Positions 32,738-42,566 of a stretch of DNA of 64,000 bases are shown in pieces. A program made the position numbers and the translations under genes. The DNA comes from AP-15 sp963700185. GTDB taxonomy: Bacteria > Pseudomonadota > Alphaproteobacteria > ATCC43930 > CGMCC-115725. The stretch is taken from assembly GCA_963700185.1 (NCBI GenBank), contig CAVOWP010000030.1, forward strand, positions 62,001 through 126,000, given 5' to 3'. The first letter of the stretch is position 1, and each line of letters begins with the position of its first letter. The notes below the pieces were generated by a model. That model made no database searches, was not told the origin of the DNA, and was given only the letters and a program-made list of their open reading frames with translations.

Positions 32738-33970
32738 ATGCATGAGAATGAGGTCATCACCTTCGGCTGCCGGCTGAACGCGTTCGAATCCGAGGTTATT
32801 CGCCGCGCCGCGGCCGCCGCCGGGCTGACCGGTGCGGTCATCGTCAATACTTGCGCCGTCACCGCCGAGGCCGAGCGGCAGGCACGCCAGGCGATCCGCC
32901 GCGCGCGCCGACGGCACCCTGCGGCAAAGATAGTTGTAACGGGTTGTGCCGCCCACTTGTCGCCGGAACGCTATGCCGAGCTGCCCGAAGTCGACCGCGT
33001 GCTCGACAATCAGGCCAAGCTGTTGTCGCGGAGCTACCTGCCAGAGGAGGCTGCGCTCCCCGATCCGATCGAAACCGCGCCGCACCTCGTCGATGGCTTC
33101 GATGGCAAATGCCGCGCGTTTTTGGAGGTTCAGCAGGGCTGCGATCACCGCTGCACGTTTTGCATCATCCCCTATGCTCGGGGGGCCAGCCGCTCGGTCC
33201 CGATGGGGGTCATCGTCGATCGGGCGCGCCGTCTGGTCGCGGCCGATTACCGGGAGATCGTGTTGACCGGTGTCGATCTGACCGCCTATGGCACCGATCT
33301 GCCCGGAAAGCCCAGCCTCGGACAGATGGTGAGGCGGCTCCTTGCCGCCGTGCCCGAACTGCAGCGTCTGCGCCTCTCCTCCCTCGACCCGGCGGAATTC
33401 GACGCTGAACTGTGGCGGCTGCTGGCCGAAGAAGAGCGGCTGATGCCGCATCTGCACTTGTCGCTGCAGGCCGGCGACGACCTGATTTTGAAGCGCATGA
33501 AGCGGCGTCACTCCCGAGGCGAGGCAATAGCTGTTGCAAAGCGCGCCCGAGCGGTCGCGTCCCGAGGTGGCCTTGGGCGCCGACCTGATCGCCGGGTTTC
33601 CGACCGAGACGGAGGAGATGTTCGCGACACACCCTCGACCTGATCGGCGAATGCGGGCTCGCCTTTGTCCATGTGTTCCCCTACAGCGCGCGCGCAGGGA
33701 CGCCCGCCGCCCGCATGCCGCAACTGCCCGGCGCAGTGATCAAGGATCGGGCGGCGAGGCTGCGGACGGCAGGGGAGGTCGCTCTCGCACGCGGAACTAT
33801 CCGAGCGGATCGGCAGTGAAACCGATGTCCTGATCGAGCGCCCCGGCATGGGCCGCGCCGCCTTTTATGCTCCGGTGAGCTTCACGGGGTCCGGCGACGC
33901 GGGGTCGGTCCGGCGCATGCGCCTCGTCGGGGTCAGCGGACGCAATCTTATCGGAGCAGCTGTTCAATGA
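32738..33970 (+). CDS. mtaB: tRNA t6A37 methylthiotransferase MtaB, three one-base frameshifts
   Basis: A radical-SAM enzyme that converts t6A37 to ms2t6A37 in tRNA. The N-terminal [4Fe-4S] cysteines are seen in TFGCRLN, NTCAVT and VTGCAA. The radical-SAM motif is CDHRCTFCIIPYARG. The uninterrupted frame ends in nonsense after about 33555. Skipping one base near 33557, one near 33630 and one near 33800 restores LGADLIAGFPTETEEMF, ECGLAFVHVFPYSARAGTP and FYAPVSFTGSG to the TGA at 33968. The corrected length of about 410 aa is normal. The stop overlaps the ftsY ATG. Confidence 0.85.
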
Positions 33971-35235
33971 GGTTCTGGAGACGACCTACTCCTGGACCGG
34001 TTCCAGGACCCGATCCGGAAGCCGATGCCGTTGCGGAAGACACTGAAAACCGTAAGTCGGAGGAGGAAGCCGCAGTCGCAGAACTGCAACCGGCGCCTTC
34101 ACCCGAGCCCGACTCGACCGAGAAGAATTCCGCTGACGAAATTCCGTCGAGCAATGCGGACGGGGAGGAGCGCGGGCTGTGGAGCGGCGGTTTCTGGCGG
34201 CGCGGCGTGCCGGCGGCTGCACCCGGAGCAAGCCGAATCCTCAGAGCCTTTCGAATCCGCGGCGATAGAGGCAGCGGCCAGAGATTCCTCCCGGGAACAC
34301 CGAAGCCCAGGAACGCCGCGGCTGGTTCGCCCGACTCAAGGCGGGGATGGCGCGCAGCTCGGAGCGGCTGAACGCGGGCATCAACACGATCTTCAACCGC
34401 CGCCGGCTCGATGATGCGGCGCTGCTCGAGCTCGAAGAGCTGTTGATTGCGAGCGATATGGGTATCGGGATCGCCGCCGAGGTCACCGAGGAGCTGCGCA
34501 GGACCCGCTTCAACCAGGAGGTGTCACCCGAGGAGGTCCGCGGCGCGCTCGCCGAGGAGGTCATTCGGCTGGTCGAGCCGGTGATGAAGCCGCTGCGGCT
34601 CGACCTCAGCCGCAAGCCGTTCGTCATTCTCGTCGTCGGCGTCAACGGCAGCGGCAAGACGACGACGATCGCCAAGCTCGCAAAGCAATACCGCGACGCC
34701 GGGACACGATGTGATGCTCGCGGCCGGCGACACGTTCCGCGCCGCCGGGGTCGAGCAATTGCAGATCTGGGGCGAGCGGACCGGCTGCCGGGTCGTCGCG
34801 AAGCCACCCGGGTCCGATGCGGCGGGGCTCGCCTTCGAGGCCTTCGAACAGGCCCGCGCCGAGGGCAGCGACATTCTGCTGATCGACACGGCCGGACGGC
34901 TGCACAACAAGGCCAATCTGATGTCGGAGCTGCAGAAGATCGTCCGCGTCCTGAAGAAGGTCGATCCGCAAGCGCCGCATTCGGTGCTGCTCGTGCTCGA
35001 CGCGACGACCGGCCAGAACGCGCACGCGCAGGCGGAGATCTTTCGCGAGATGGTCGGCGTCACCGGCATCGTCATGACCAAGCTCGACGGCACCGCGCGC
35101 GGCGGCGTCCTGGTGTCCTTGGCAGAAAAATACGGGATTCCGATCCACGCCATCGGGGTCGGCGAAACCGCCGACGATTTGCGCCCGTTCGAGGCGCGGG
35201 CCTATGCGCGCAGCCTGGTCGGGCTCGATCCCTGA
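33967..35235 (+). CDS. ftsY: signal recognition particle receptor FtsY, three one-base frameshifts
   Basis: An SRP receptor GTPase that delivers nascent membrane proteins to SecYEG. The acidic, Pro/Glu-rich A-domain starts at 33967 (MRFWRRPTPGP). The NG domain is clear: LNAGINTIFNRRRLDD, GVNGSGKTTTIAKLA (G1), AAGDTFRAAGVEQL, DTAGRLHNK, TKLDGTARGG and FGVGE-like IGVGETADDLRPF. The frame changes by one base near 34215-34230, again near 34285-34300, and near 34701 (an extra A before CACGATGTG). Corrected length is about 421 aa. An essential protein with so many shifts suggests sequence errors. Confidence 0.85.
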
Positions 35236-36515
35236 GGCTGATCCGGCGTCAGTCGAGGCGCGGCCAGCATATCGGCGCTGACCAAGGTCACGCCGCCCTC
35301 GCTGCGGTAGAACCGCTTCTCGTCCAGCTCCGGATCTTCGCCGATCACCAGCCCCTCCTTGATGCGGCAGCCGCGGTCGACGACCACCTTGTTCAGCCGC
35401 GCGTGGCGCCCGACGAGAACGTCCGGCAGCAGCACCGCCTCGCAGGTCTGGACGTAGGAGTTGACGCGGCAATTCGAAAACAGCAGTGAGCGGCGGACCG
35501 TAGCGCCGGAAATAATGCAGCCGCCGGAGACCATCGAGTCCACTGCCATGCCGCGCCGGTCGTCGTCGTCGAACACGAATTTCGCCGGCGGCAACTGCTG
35601 CTGATAGGTCCAGATCGGCCAGTTCGGGTCGTAGATGTCGAGCGAAGGGGTCGGCGAGACGAGATCCAGGTTGGCCGCCCAATAGGCGTCGACGGTGCCA
35701 ACGTCGCGCCAATAGGCCTCGGCCTCCGGTGTCGTCTTGACGCAACTCTCCTCGAAGGAATGGGCGACCGCGAGACCGCGGCTGACGAGGTTCGGGATGA
35801 CGTCTTTGCCGAAATCGTGGCTCGATCCCGCGTGCCGATGATCGCGTTCGAGCTCGGCATAAAGGAACTCGGCGGTGAAGACGTAGACGCCCATGCTGGC
35901 GAGCGCGCGGTCGGGTTTGCCGGCCATTGCCGGCGGATTTTTCGGCTTTTCCAGGAAGTCGGTGATCGCCATGGAATCATCGACCGCCATGATGCCGAAA
36001 TCGGAAGCCTGCTCGATCGGCACCTCGACGCAGGCGACCGTGCAATCCGCGCCCTTGTCGATGTGATCGGCGAGCATGTTCGAGTAATCCATCTTATAAA
36101 TATGGTCTCCTGCTAGAACGATAAAGTATTCCGGCCCGGCGGCGCGAAAGATGTCGAAGTTCTGATATACCGCGTCCGCGGTGCCGCGATACCAGGTCGC
36201 CTCGTCGAGCCGCTGCTGCGCCGGCAGAAGATCGAGGAACTCGTTCATCTCCGGGCGGAGAAAAGACCAGCCCATCTGCAGGTGGCGCAACAGGCTGTGC
36301 GCCTTGTATTGGCTCAAGATGCCGATCCGGCGGACACCCGAATTGATGCAATTCGACAATGCGAAATCGATAATGCGGAACTTGCCGCCAAAAAACACGG
36401 CCGGCTTGGCGCGCCGGTCGGTCAATTGCTTGAGCCGGCTGCCGCGACCGCCGGCGAGCACCAGAGCGATTGACCGCTGCGCCAGTCTTTGTTGGATGCG
36501 AGCGCTCGACAGCAT
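35202..36515 (-). CDS. glgC: glucose-1-phosphate adenylyltransferase
   Basis: A 437-aa enzyme that makes ADP-glucose for glycogen. The N-terminal pyrophosphorylase domain has LVLAGGRGSRLKQLTDRRAK, GKFRIIDFALSNCINSG, WYRGTADAVYQN and VLAGDHIYKMDY. The C-terminal beta-helix has SLLFSNCRVNSYVQTCEAVL and RCRIKEGLVIGED-like repeats. Its 3' end overlaps that of convergent ftsY by 34 bp. It lies 99 bp downstream of atpC on the same strand, so it may share the ATPase transcript. Confidence 0.95.
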   Translation of the reverse strand: MLSSARIQQRLAQRSIALVLAGGRGSRLKQLTDRRAKPAVFFGGKFRIIDFALSNCINSGVRRIGILSQYKAHSLLRHLQMGWSFLRPEMNEFLDLLPAQQRLDEATWYRGTADAVYQNFDIFRAAGPEYFIVLAGDHIYKMDYSNMLADHIDKGADCTVACVEVPIEQASDFGIMAVDDSMAITDFLEKPKNPPAMAGKPDRALASMGVYVFTAEFLYAELERDHRHAGSSHDFGKDVIPNLVSRGLAVAHSFEESCVKTTPEAEAYWRDVGTVDAYWAANLDLVSPTPSLDIYDPNWPIWTYQQQLPPAKFVFDDDDRRGMAVDSMVSGGCIISGATVRRSLLFSNCRVNSYVQTCEAVLLPDVLVGRHARLNKVVVDRGCRIKEGLVIGEDPELDEKRFYRSEGGVTLVSADMLAAPRLTPDQPQGSSPTRLRA

Positions 36516-36614
36516 TTCCGCTTCCCTTTCCCCGCCGGTGGGTTACGCAACCACGAGACGGTGCGCGAGCCGACGGCCGGCGTCAACGTCAACCGCGAAG
36601 TAAAGGCAGCTGGA

Positions 36615-37067
36615 TCAGCGGGCGATTTCGGTGAGCGCCTGCAGCTCGGCCTGGAGGACATTTTGCTGGCGTTCGAGGCGGCGGAGTTCGACGAGCAGGG
36701 TGTCGCGTTCGGAGCCGGTGGCGCGGGCGACCTGCTCGCGGAGGCTCGGGAGGTTGCCTTGGACGGTCTGCAGTTCCGCCTCGATTGCGCCACGGTCGAG
36801 CTCGTCCGGCGGCAGCGCCTCGTCGGCGAGCACGGTGCAGTGCTCCGGGGTCACCTCGGCGATGCCGCTGACCACGAAGATGCGACGCGTCACGCTTTGC
36901 CCCTCATAAACATCGATCGTTCCGGGACGGATCGAGGAAATCAGTGGCGCATGACCCGGCAGCACGCCGAAATTGCCTTCGGTGCCGGGGACCACGACCA
37001 TGTCAACCATCTCCGAGAGCAACAGGCGCTCGGGGGTAACCAACTCGAACTGCACGCGCTCGGCCAT
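36615..37067 (-). CDS. atpC: F1F0 ATP synthase epsilon subunit
   Basis: A 150-aa central-stalk subunit that couples and restrains rotation. FELVTPERLLLSEMVDMVVV, PGTEGNFGVLPGHAPLISSI and VVSGIAEVTPEHCTVLADEA are the conserved N-terminal beta-sandwich. A helical C-terminus follows. It is last of the five F1 genes, 18 bp after atpD. Confidence 0.95.
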   Translation of the reverse strand: MAERVQFELVTPERLLLSEMVDMVVVPGTEGNFGVLPGHAPLISSIRPGTIDVYEGQSVTRRIFVVSGIAEVTPEHCTVLADEALPPDELDRGAIEAELQTVQGNLPSLREQVARATGSERDTLLVELRRLERQQNVLQAELQALTEIAR

Positions 37068-37085
37068 TTACGGAACCAGCCCGGC

Positions 37086-38510
37086 TCAGGCCGCCTCGGC
37101 CGCCATCTTGCGCGCCTTGGCGACCGCTTCGTCGATCGTGCCGACCATGTAGAAAGCGCTTTCCGGCATGTCGTCGTGCTCGCCGGCGACGATGCCTTTG
37201 AACCCCTTGATCGTGTCTTCGAGGCTGACGAGGACGCCGGGGATGCCGGTGAACACTTCGGTGACGTGAAAGGGCTGAGACAGGAAACGCTGGATCTTGC
37301 GGGCGCGGGCGACGGTCAGCCGGTCTTCTTCGGAGAGTTCGTCCATGCCGAGGATCGCGATGATGTCCTGCAGCGATTTATAGGTCTGCAGCACGCGCTG
37401 GACATCGCGCGCCACCTGATAGTGGTCGTCACCGACGACCCGCGGGTCGAGCAGCCGGGAAGTCGAGTCGAGCGGGTCGACTGCCGGATAGATGCCGAGC
37501 TCGGCGATCTGCCGCGACAGCACGGTGGTCGCGTCGAGATGGGAGAAGGTCGTGGCGGGTGCCGGATCGGTCAGATCGTCTGCCGGCACGTAGACCGCCT
37601 GCACCGAGGTGATCGATCCTTTCTTCGTGCTGGTGATGCGCTCCTCCAAAGTTCCCAAATCGGTCGCCAGGGTTGGCTGGTAACCGACCGCGGAGGGGAT
37701 GCGGCCGAGCAGCGCCGATACCTCGGAGCCCGCCTGCGTAAAGCGGAAAATATTGTCGACGAAGAACAGCACGTCCTGGCCTTCCTCGTCGCGGAAATAT
37801 TCAGCGAGGGTAAGCGCGGAAAGACCGACCCGGGCGCGCGCACCCGGCGGCTCGTTCATCTGGCCGTAAACGAGCGCCGCCTTGGAGCCCGGCCCGTCGA
37901 TGTTGATGACGCCGGATCCCATCATTTCGTGATAAAGGTCGTTGCCCTCGCGGGTGCGCTCGCCGACGCCGGCAAACACCGAGTAGCCGCCATGCCCCTT
38001 GGCGATGTTGTTGATCAGCTCCATGATGATCACCGTCTTGCCGACCCCGGCGCCGCCAAACAGCCCGATCTTGCCGCCTTTCGCGTAAGGCGTCAGCAGG
38101 TCAACCACCTTGATCCCGGTGGTCAGGATTTCGGCTTCGGTCGACTGATCGACGAATTCTGGCGCCGATTTGTGGATCGGGGAGCGCTGCTTGGTCACGA
38201 TCGGGCCGCGCTCGTCGACCGGCTCGCCGATGACGTTGAGGATGCGGCCAAGCGTCTCCGGACCGACCGGCATCATGATCGGCTCGCCCGTATCGACCAC
38301 CTCGGCGCCCCGCACCAGCCCGTCGGTCGTGTCCATCGCGATCGTGCGCACGACGTTTTCGCCGAGCTGCTGCGCCACTTCGAGCACCAGTGTCCTGCCA
38401 CTGTCCTTGATCTGCAGAGCGCTCAGGATTGACGGCAGCTCGCCGTCGAAATGGACATCGACGACGGCGCCGATGACCTGGGTGACGGTGCCGATGCTAT
38501 TTCTTGCCAT
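37086..38510 (-). CDS. atpD: F1F0 ATP synthase beta subunit
   Basis: A 474-aa catalytic subunit. The P-loop GLFGGAGVGKTVIIMELINN, the catalytic Glu region GVGERTREGNDLYHEM, VLFFVDNIFRFTQAGSEVSA and the DELSEEDRLTV motif (DELSEED) are all intact. Full length. Preceded by atpG with a 60-bp gap and followed by atpC. Confidence 0.97.
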   Translation of the reverse strand: MARNSIGTVTQVIGAVVDVHFDGELPSILSALQIKDSGRTLVLEVAQQLGENVVRTIAMDTTDGLVRGAEVVDTGEPIMMPVGPETLGRILNVIGEPVDERGPIVTKQRSPIHKSAPEFVDQSTEAEILTTGIKVVDLLTPYAKGGKIGLFGGAGVGKTVIIMELINNIAKGHGGYSVFAGVGERTREGNDLYHEMMGSGVINIDGPGSKAALVYGQMNEPPGARARVGLSALTLAEYFRDEEGQDVLFFVDNIFRFTQAGSEVSALLGRIPSAVGYQPTLATDLGTLEERITSTKKGSITSVQAVYVPADDLTDPAPATTFSHLDATTVLSRQIAELGIYPAVDPLDSTSRLLDPRVVGDDHYQVARDVQRVLQTYKSLQDIIAILGMDELSEEDRLTVARARKIQRFLSQPFHVTEVFTGIPGVLVSLEDTIKGFKGIVAGEHDDMPESAFYMVGTIDEAVAKARKMAAEAA

Positions 38511-38570
38511 GTTTTAGACTGTCCCTCCCCGGCCACGGGGATCTGAAGTTGTGTCGAATAGGTTGACGGC

Positions 38571-39470
38571 TCACAGCGCCTCGGCTCCGGAGATGATCTC
38601 GATCAGCTCCCTGGTGATCACGGCCTGGCGCGTGCGGTTGTAGTTGCGTGTGAGCCGGTCGATCATCTCGCCGGCATTGCGGGTGGCGTTGTCCATCGCG
38701 GTCATGCGCGCGCCTTGCTCGCTCGCGGCATTCTCGAGCAGCGCAGTAAAAATCTGGACCGCCAGGTTCTTGGGCAGCAATTCAGACAGAATTTCTTCCT
38801 CCGAAGGCTCGAACTCGTAAATCGCAGCGGCGCGCACGCCGACTTCCGGCTCGGGCTCGGTTTGCTCCGCGGCTGCCGCCGCAAAGGGGATCAGCTGCCG
38901 AACCGTGACGATTTGGGTCATGACAGAGCGGAAGCGGTTGTAAATGATCGTGCAGACATCGAACCCGCCCGCCTGATAAAGCAACAGAACGCGCTCGGCA
39001 ATGTCGCGGGCCTCGTCGAAGGAAAGGCGGCGCCGGCCGACCTCGGTCAGGCTATCGCGGATCAAGGAGTTGTAGTCGCGCCGCAGTCCATCGCGGCCCT
39101 TGCGCCCGATGATCAACAGCATGACCTTCTTGCCGGCCGCGTCGATCTCGCGAATTCGGCGCCGTGCCTCGCGCAGGATCGAGGCGTTGAAGCCGCCGGC
39201 CAGACCGCGATCCGAGGTCGCAACGATGATCAGATGCGCTTCTTCTTTGCCGCTGCCGACAAGCAGCGACGGCGCGCCGGGAAGACCGGTCATGCGGGCG
39301 GTCAGCGAGCCGAGCACGCGCTCCATGCGCTGCGCATAGGGGCGGGCGGCTTCGGCCTGCTCCTGCGCGCGACGGAGCCGCGAGGCGGCGATCATCTTCA
39401 TCGCCGAAGTGATCTTCTGGGTCGACCTGACGCTGCGGATCCGCAGCCGCAGATCCTTTAGGCTAGGCAT
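38571..39470 (-). CDS. atpG: F1F0 ATP synthase gamma subunit
   Basis: A 299-aa rotor shaft. The N-terminal helix SLKDLRLRIRSVRSTQKITS and the C-terminal helix MTAMDNATRNAGEMIDRLTR followed by YNRTRQAVITRELIEIISGA are the two long coiled-coil ends that fill the alpha3beta3 core. Length is normal, and it sits between atpA and atpD. Confidence 0.95.
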   Translation of the reverse strand: MPSLKDLRLRIRSVRSTQKITSAMKMIAASRLRRAQEQAEAARPYAQRMERVLGSLTARMTGLPGAPSLLVGSGKEEAHLIIVATSDRGLAGGFNASILREARRRIREIDAAGKKVMLLIIGRKGRDGLRRDYNSLIRDSLTEVGRRRLSFDEARDIAERVLLLYQAGGFDVCTIIYNRFRSVMTQIVTVRQLIPFAAAAAEQTEPEPEVGVRAAAIYEFEPSEEEILSELLPKNLAVQIFTALLENAASEQGARMTAMDNATRNAGEMIDRLTRNYNRTRQAVITRELIEIISGAEAL

Positions 39471-39491
39471 CGCAGCGGCTCGGCCTCACGA

Positions 39492-41021
39492 TCAGGCGAA
39501 GGTCTTTACGAACGCGTCGATGAATTCGCTCAGCCCCTTCTCGACCGCTGGCGAGATCTCCTGCTCGGTACGGATCGCCTCTAGCAGCTCGGGGTGCATG
39601 GAACGCAGTTCGCGCAGCATCGAGGTTTCGAACCGAACGACATCCGTTACGGCGATCGTGTCGAGGTAGCCGCGCGTGCCGGCAAAGATGGACACGACCT
39701 GCTCCTCGACCGGAACCGGCGAGAATTGCGGCTGCTTCAGCATCTCGGTCAAGCGGCTGCCGCGCGCCAACAGGCGTTGGGTCGCGGCATCGAGATCGGA
39801 GCCGAATTGCGAAAAGGCGGCCATCTCGCGATATTGCGCTAGATCGAGCTTGATGCGCCCGGCGACCTGCTTCATCGCCTTGATCTGCGCCGCCGAACCG
39901 ACGCGGCTGACCGAGAGCCCGACATTGATCGCCGGACGAATGCCCTGGTAGAACAGCTCGGTCTCGAGAAAGATCTGGCCGTCGGTGATCGAGATCACAT
40001 TGGTGGGGATGTAGGCCGACACGTCGCCGGCCTGGGTCTCGACAATCGGCAGCGCCGTTAGGGACCCTGCGCCATGGTCGTCGTTCATTTTCGCGGCGCG
40101 CTCGAGAAGCCGGGAATGCAGGTAGAAGACGTCGCCGGGATAGGCCTCACGCCCCGGCGGCCGCCGCAACAGCAACGACATCTGGCGGTACGCCACCGCC
40201 TGCTTGGACAGATCGTCGTAGATGATCAGCGCATGCATGCCGTTGTCGCGAAAAAACTCGCCCATCGCGCATCCCGCATAAGGGGCGATGTACTGGAGGG
40301 GCGCCGGCTCGGAGGCGGTCGCCGCCACGACGATCGAGTATTCGAGAGCGCCGTAATCCTGCAACGTCTTGACGATCTGCGCGACGGTCGATCGTTTCTG
40401 GCCGACCGCGACGTAAATGCAGTAGAGCTTGACCTTTTCGTCGGTGCCGCTGTTGTTGTGCTTTTGGTTGAGGACGGCGTCGATCGCGACGGCGGTCTTG
40501 CCGGTCTGACGATCGCCGATGATCAGCTCGCGCTGCCCGCGCCCGATCGGCACCAGACAGTCGATGGCCTTGAGCCCGGTCTGCACCGGCTCGTGCACCG
40601 AGCGGCGCGGCACGATGCCGGGCGCCTTGACATCGACGCGCGCCCGGGTGACATCGGTCAGTGGGCCCTTGCCGTCAATCGGCTCGCCGAGCGCATCGAC
40701 GACGCGGCCAAGGAGGCCGCGCCCGACCGGCACATCGACGATGGCGTTGGTGCGTTTGACGGTGTCGCCCTCGCTGATTTGGCTGTCATCGCCGAACACG
40801 ACGACCCCGACGTTGTCGCTCTCGAGGTTGAGCGCCAGGCCCTTTTCGCCGTTCGGGAACTCGACCATTTCGCCGGCCTGAATCTTGTCGAGGCCGTAGA
40901 CACGGGCGATGCCGTCGCCGATTGACAATACCTGACCGACTTCCGCAACATCCGCCTCATTGCCGAAACTGGCGATCTGCTGCTTGAGGATCGCCGAAAT
41001 CTCCGCCGCACGAATTTCCAT
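39492..41021 (-). CDS. atpA: F1F0 ATP synthase alpha subunit
   Basis: A 509-aa non-catalytic nucleotide-binding subunit. The start MEIRAAEISAILKQQI at 41021 is standard, and an upstream in-frame ATG at 41039 would overlap atpH. The P-loop GDRQTGKTAVAIDAVLNQK, VGQKRSTVAQIVKTL and the arginine-finger region FLETELFYQGIRPAINVGLS then VSRVGSAAQ are intact. Confidence 0.97.
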   Translation of the reverse strand: MEIRAAEISAILKQQIASFGNEADVAEVGQVLSIGDGIARVYGLDKIQAGEMVEFPNGEKGLALNLESDNVGVVVFGDDSQISEGDTVKRTNAIVDVPVGRGLLGRVVDALGEPIDGKGPLTDVTRARVDVKAPGIVPRRSVHEPVQTGLKAIDCLVPIGRGQRELIIGDRQTGKTAVAIDAVLNQKHNNSGTDEKVKLYCIYVAVGQKRSTVAQIVKTLQDYGALEYSIVVAATASEPAPLQYIAPYAGCAMGEFFRDNGMHALIIYDDLSKQAVAYRQMSLLLRRPPGREAYPGDVFYLHSRLLERAAKMNDDHGAGSLTALPIVETQAGDVSAYIPTNVISITDGQIFLETELFYQGIRPAINVGLSVSRVGSAAQIKAMKQVAGRIKLDLAQYREMAAFSQFGSDLDAATQRLLARGSRLTEMLKQPQFSPVPVEEQVVSIFAGTRGYLDTIAVTDVVRFETSMLRELRSMHPELLEAIRTEQEISPAVEKGLSEFIDAFVKTFA

Positions 41022-41031
41022 AAAAACCCCT

Positions 41032-41592
41032 TCAGGCAATGCTCTTCATCGCCAGCTGCAGCCGCTGCAGCTTGCTCTTGATCGATCCGTCGACCATGCG
41101 TGACCCGAGTTTGACGACGAGTTCCCCGATCAGCCTCGGGTCGACTTGGACGTCGATCGATACCCGGCTGCCGACGCTGCGGCGCAGCTGTTCGTTCAGC
41201 GCGGCGAGCTGAGGCTCGCTAAGCGATTGCGCCGCGGTGACCTCGGCTGTCACCTCGCCGCGGCGCGCCGCGAGTTCTGCAAGAAATGCCTCGATCATTG
41301 CCGGCACCGCAAACAACCGGCGATTGCGTGCGACGACCGCGAGAAAATCCCTGACCAGAGGAGAAAGGCCAGCGGCCTCGGCGAGCGCCGCGATCCCCTT
41401 GGATTGCTCGTCGCGGGACAGAATTGGACTGCGGATCAGCCGCAGCAGATCCGGGCTCGCCTGTACCATCGCCCGGAGCTGCCGGAGATCCGAGGCGACC
41501 TCGTCGAGGATGCGGCGTTCGTCGGCAAGATCGAACAACGCCGCCGCGTAACGCGCAGCCAAGCCGGAAACGCCTGCGGTCTCGGATGCCAA
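41032..41592 (-). CDS. atpH: F1F0 ATP synthase delta subunit
   Basis: A 186-aa peripheral-stalk connector. ARYAAALFDLADERRILDEV at the N-terminus and the C-terminal DVQVDPRLIGELVVKLGSRM then VDGSIKSKLQRL are diagnostic. It is first of the F1 operon. F0 genes (atpBEF) are not in the window, which matches the split F1/F0 arrangement usual in alphaproteobacteria. Confidence 0.95.
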   Translation of the reverse strand: MASETAGVSGLAARYAAALFDLADERRILDEVASDLRQLRAMVQASPDLLRLIRSPILSRDEQSKGIAALAEAAGLSPLVRDFLAVVARNRRLFAVPAMIEAFLAELAARRGEVTAEVTAAQSLSEPQLAALNEQLRRSVGSRVSIDVQVDPRLIGELVVKLGSRMVDGSIKSKLQRLQLAMKSIA

Positions 41593-41793
41593 TGGAAAAT
41601 CGTCCTCATCGGCCGCTCAGGTAACCGCCCCGCAGCAGCCCTTCTTCGTTGTCATCGGATCGCGGCAGGCAAAATGCGCCTGCGCGAAAGCGCCCCGCCA
41701 AACCGGCGCGGTTCCTAACATACATCGGGAGTCGGCGCAACAATGGGTACCGGGACAGAATGCCTCGATTTGCCGGCGCTCGAAGCCCCAGGG

Positions 41794-42354
41794 TCAGAGT
41801 CGGGGAGGTGTGCCGCCGGGCGGCTGCCGCGCAAAAGCTGCGAGCTGGTCGAGAAACTGCGTGATGTTGTCCTGGATCCCTCTGATTACCTCAGCTCTGT
41901 TCTGCGTCGCCACCCCCGGGTCGTCGAGACTGGTCACCCCGGTCGCGAGGCTGTTCAATCCCACATTGCTCATAATGTCCGCGCTGAAGACCGGACTGCC
42001 GGGCGGAACCCCGAAAAGCTGGTAGCGGGCGAACACCGACAAGATGTTTCCCGACAGCGAGAATTCCAGGACCTTGACGACGAGCGACAGCCGCCGCGGA
42101 GCGCCCGGGCGGAAAATGCCCTGTTTCGCCAGCGCATCCTGCAAGGCCGCCTGCCATATCGGCAACAGCGGGGTCAGTGTACGCGGCAACGGATAGACCG
42201 CTCGGTCGCGGCTCGCGGGCTCGACGGTGACCCTTGACAACGCGGCATCGATCGGGGCGGCAGCAGATCTCGCACCGGCGAGGGGCAGGCCGATAACCGG
42301 AAGACACAGGCAAGAGCAGAACACAACAAGCAAGCAGGCGATCCGGTACCGCAT
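41794..42354 (-). CDS. exported protein of unknown function
   Basis: A 186-aa protein. MRYRIACLLVVFCSCLCLPV followed by IGLPLAGARSA is a signal peptide; the longer frame to 42666 runs through the CoA-transferase remnant and is not real. The mature part has LTPLLPIWQAALQDALAKQG, APRRLSLVVKVLEFSLSGN and ARYQLFGVPPGSPVFSADI, reading like a small periplasmic beta-rich protein with Pro-rich ends. No family recognised. It sits divergent from nothing and 200 bp upstream of the ATP synthase operon, same strand. Confidence 0.6.
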   Translation of the reverse strand: MRYRIACLLVVFCSCLCLPVIGLPLAGARSAAAPIDAALSRVTVEPASRDRAVYPLPRTLTPLLPIWQAALQDALAKQGIFRPGAPRRLSLVVKVLEFSLSGNILSVFARYQLFGVPPGSPVFSADIMSNVGLNSLATGVTSLDDPGVATQNRAEVIRGIQDNITQFLDQLAAFARQPPGGTPPRL

Positions 42355-42359
42355 TCGGC

Positions 42360-42566
42360 TCACACGACTCCATCGCGGCGCAACAGCGCGATCTCCTCCG
42401 GGACATAGCCGAGTTCGCCCAAAACCGCATCGGTGTCGGCGCCGAGGTCGGAGGCCGGGCGGCGGATCTTGATGACCTCGGCGCCCATATCGCCGAGCAG
42501 CATCGAACAGAACGACCCGGCGAGGACGCGGGTCAGATCGATCACGCGCAGCCCCGAGAGTGGCAT
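42360..42566 (-). pseudogene. CaiB/BaiF CoA-transferase reduced to its two ends
   Basis: 68 codons with an intact start (GGAGAG nine bases upstream) and stop. Residues 1-36, MPLSGLRVIDLTRVLAGSFC and MLLGDMGAEVIKI, are the N-terminus of a family III CoA-transferase. Residues 37-68, RRPASDLGADTDAVLGELGY and IALLRRDGVV, are its extreme C-terminus. Some 330 residues between them are gone, and the join keeps the frame. A short shared sequence at the IRRP codons could have mediated the deletion. Confidence 0.7.

Noticed and set aside
33550..34710. Programmed frameshifting in mtaB and ftsY
   Set aside because: Six separate shifts with no slippery heptamer, pseudoknot or internal ribosome-binding site, in genes not known for recoding, fit sequence error better.
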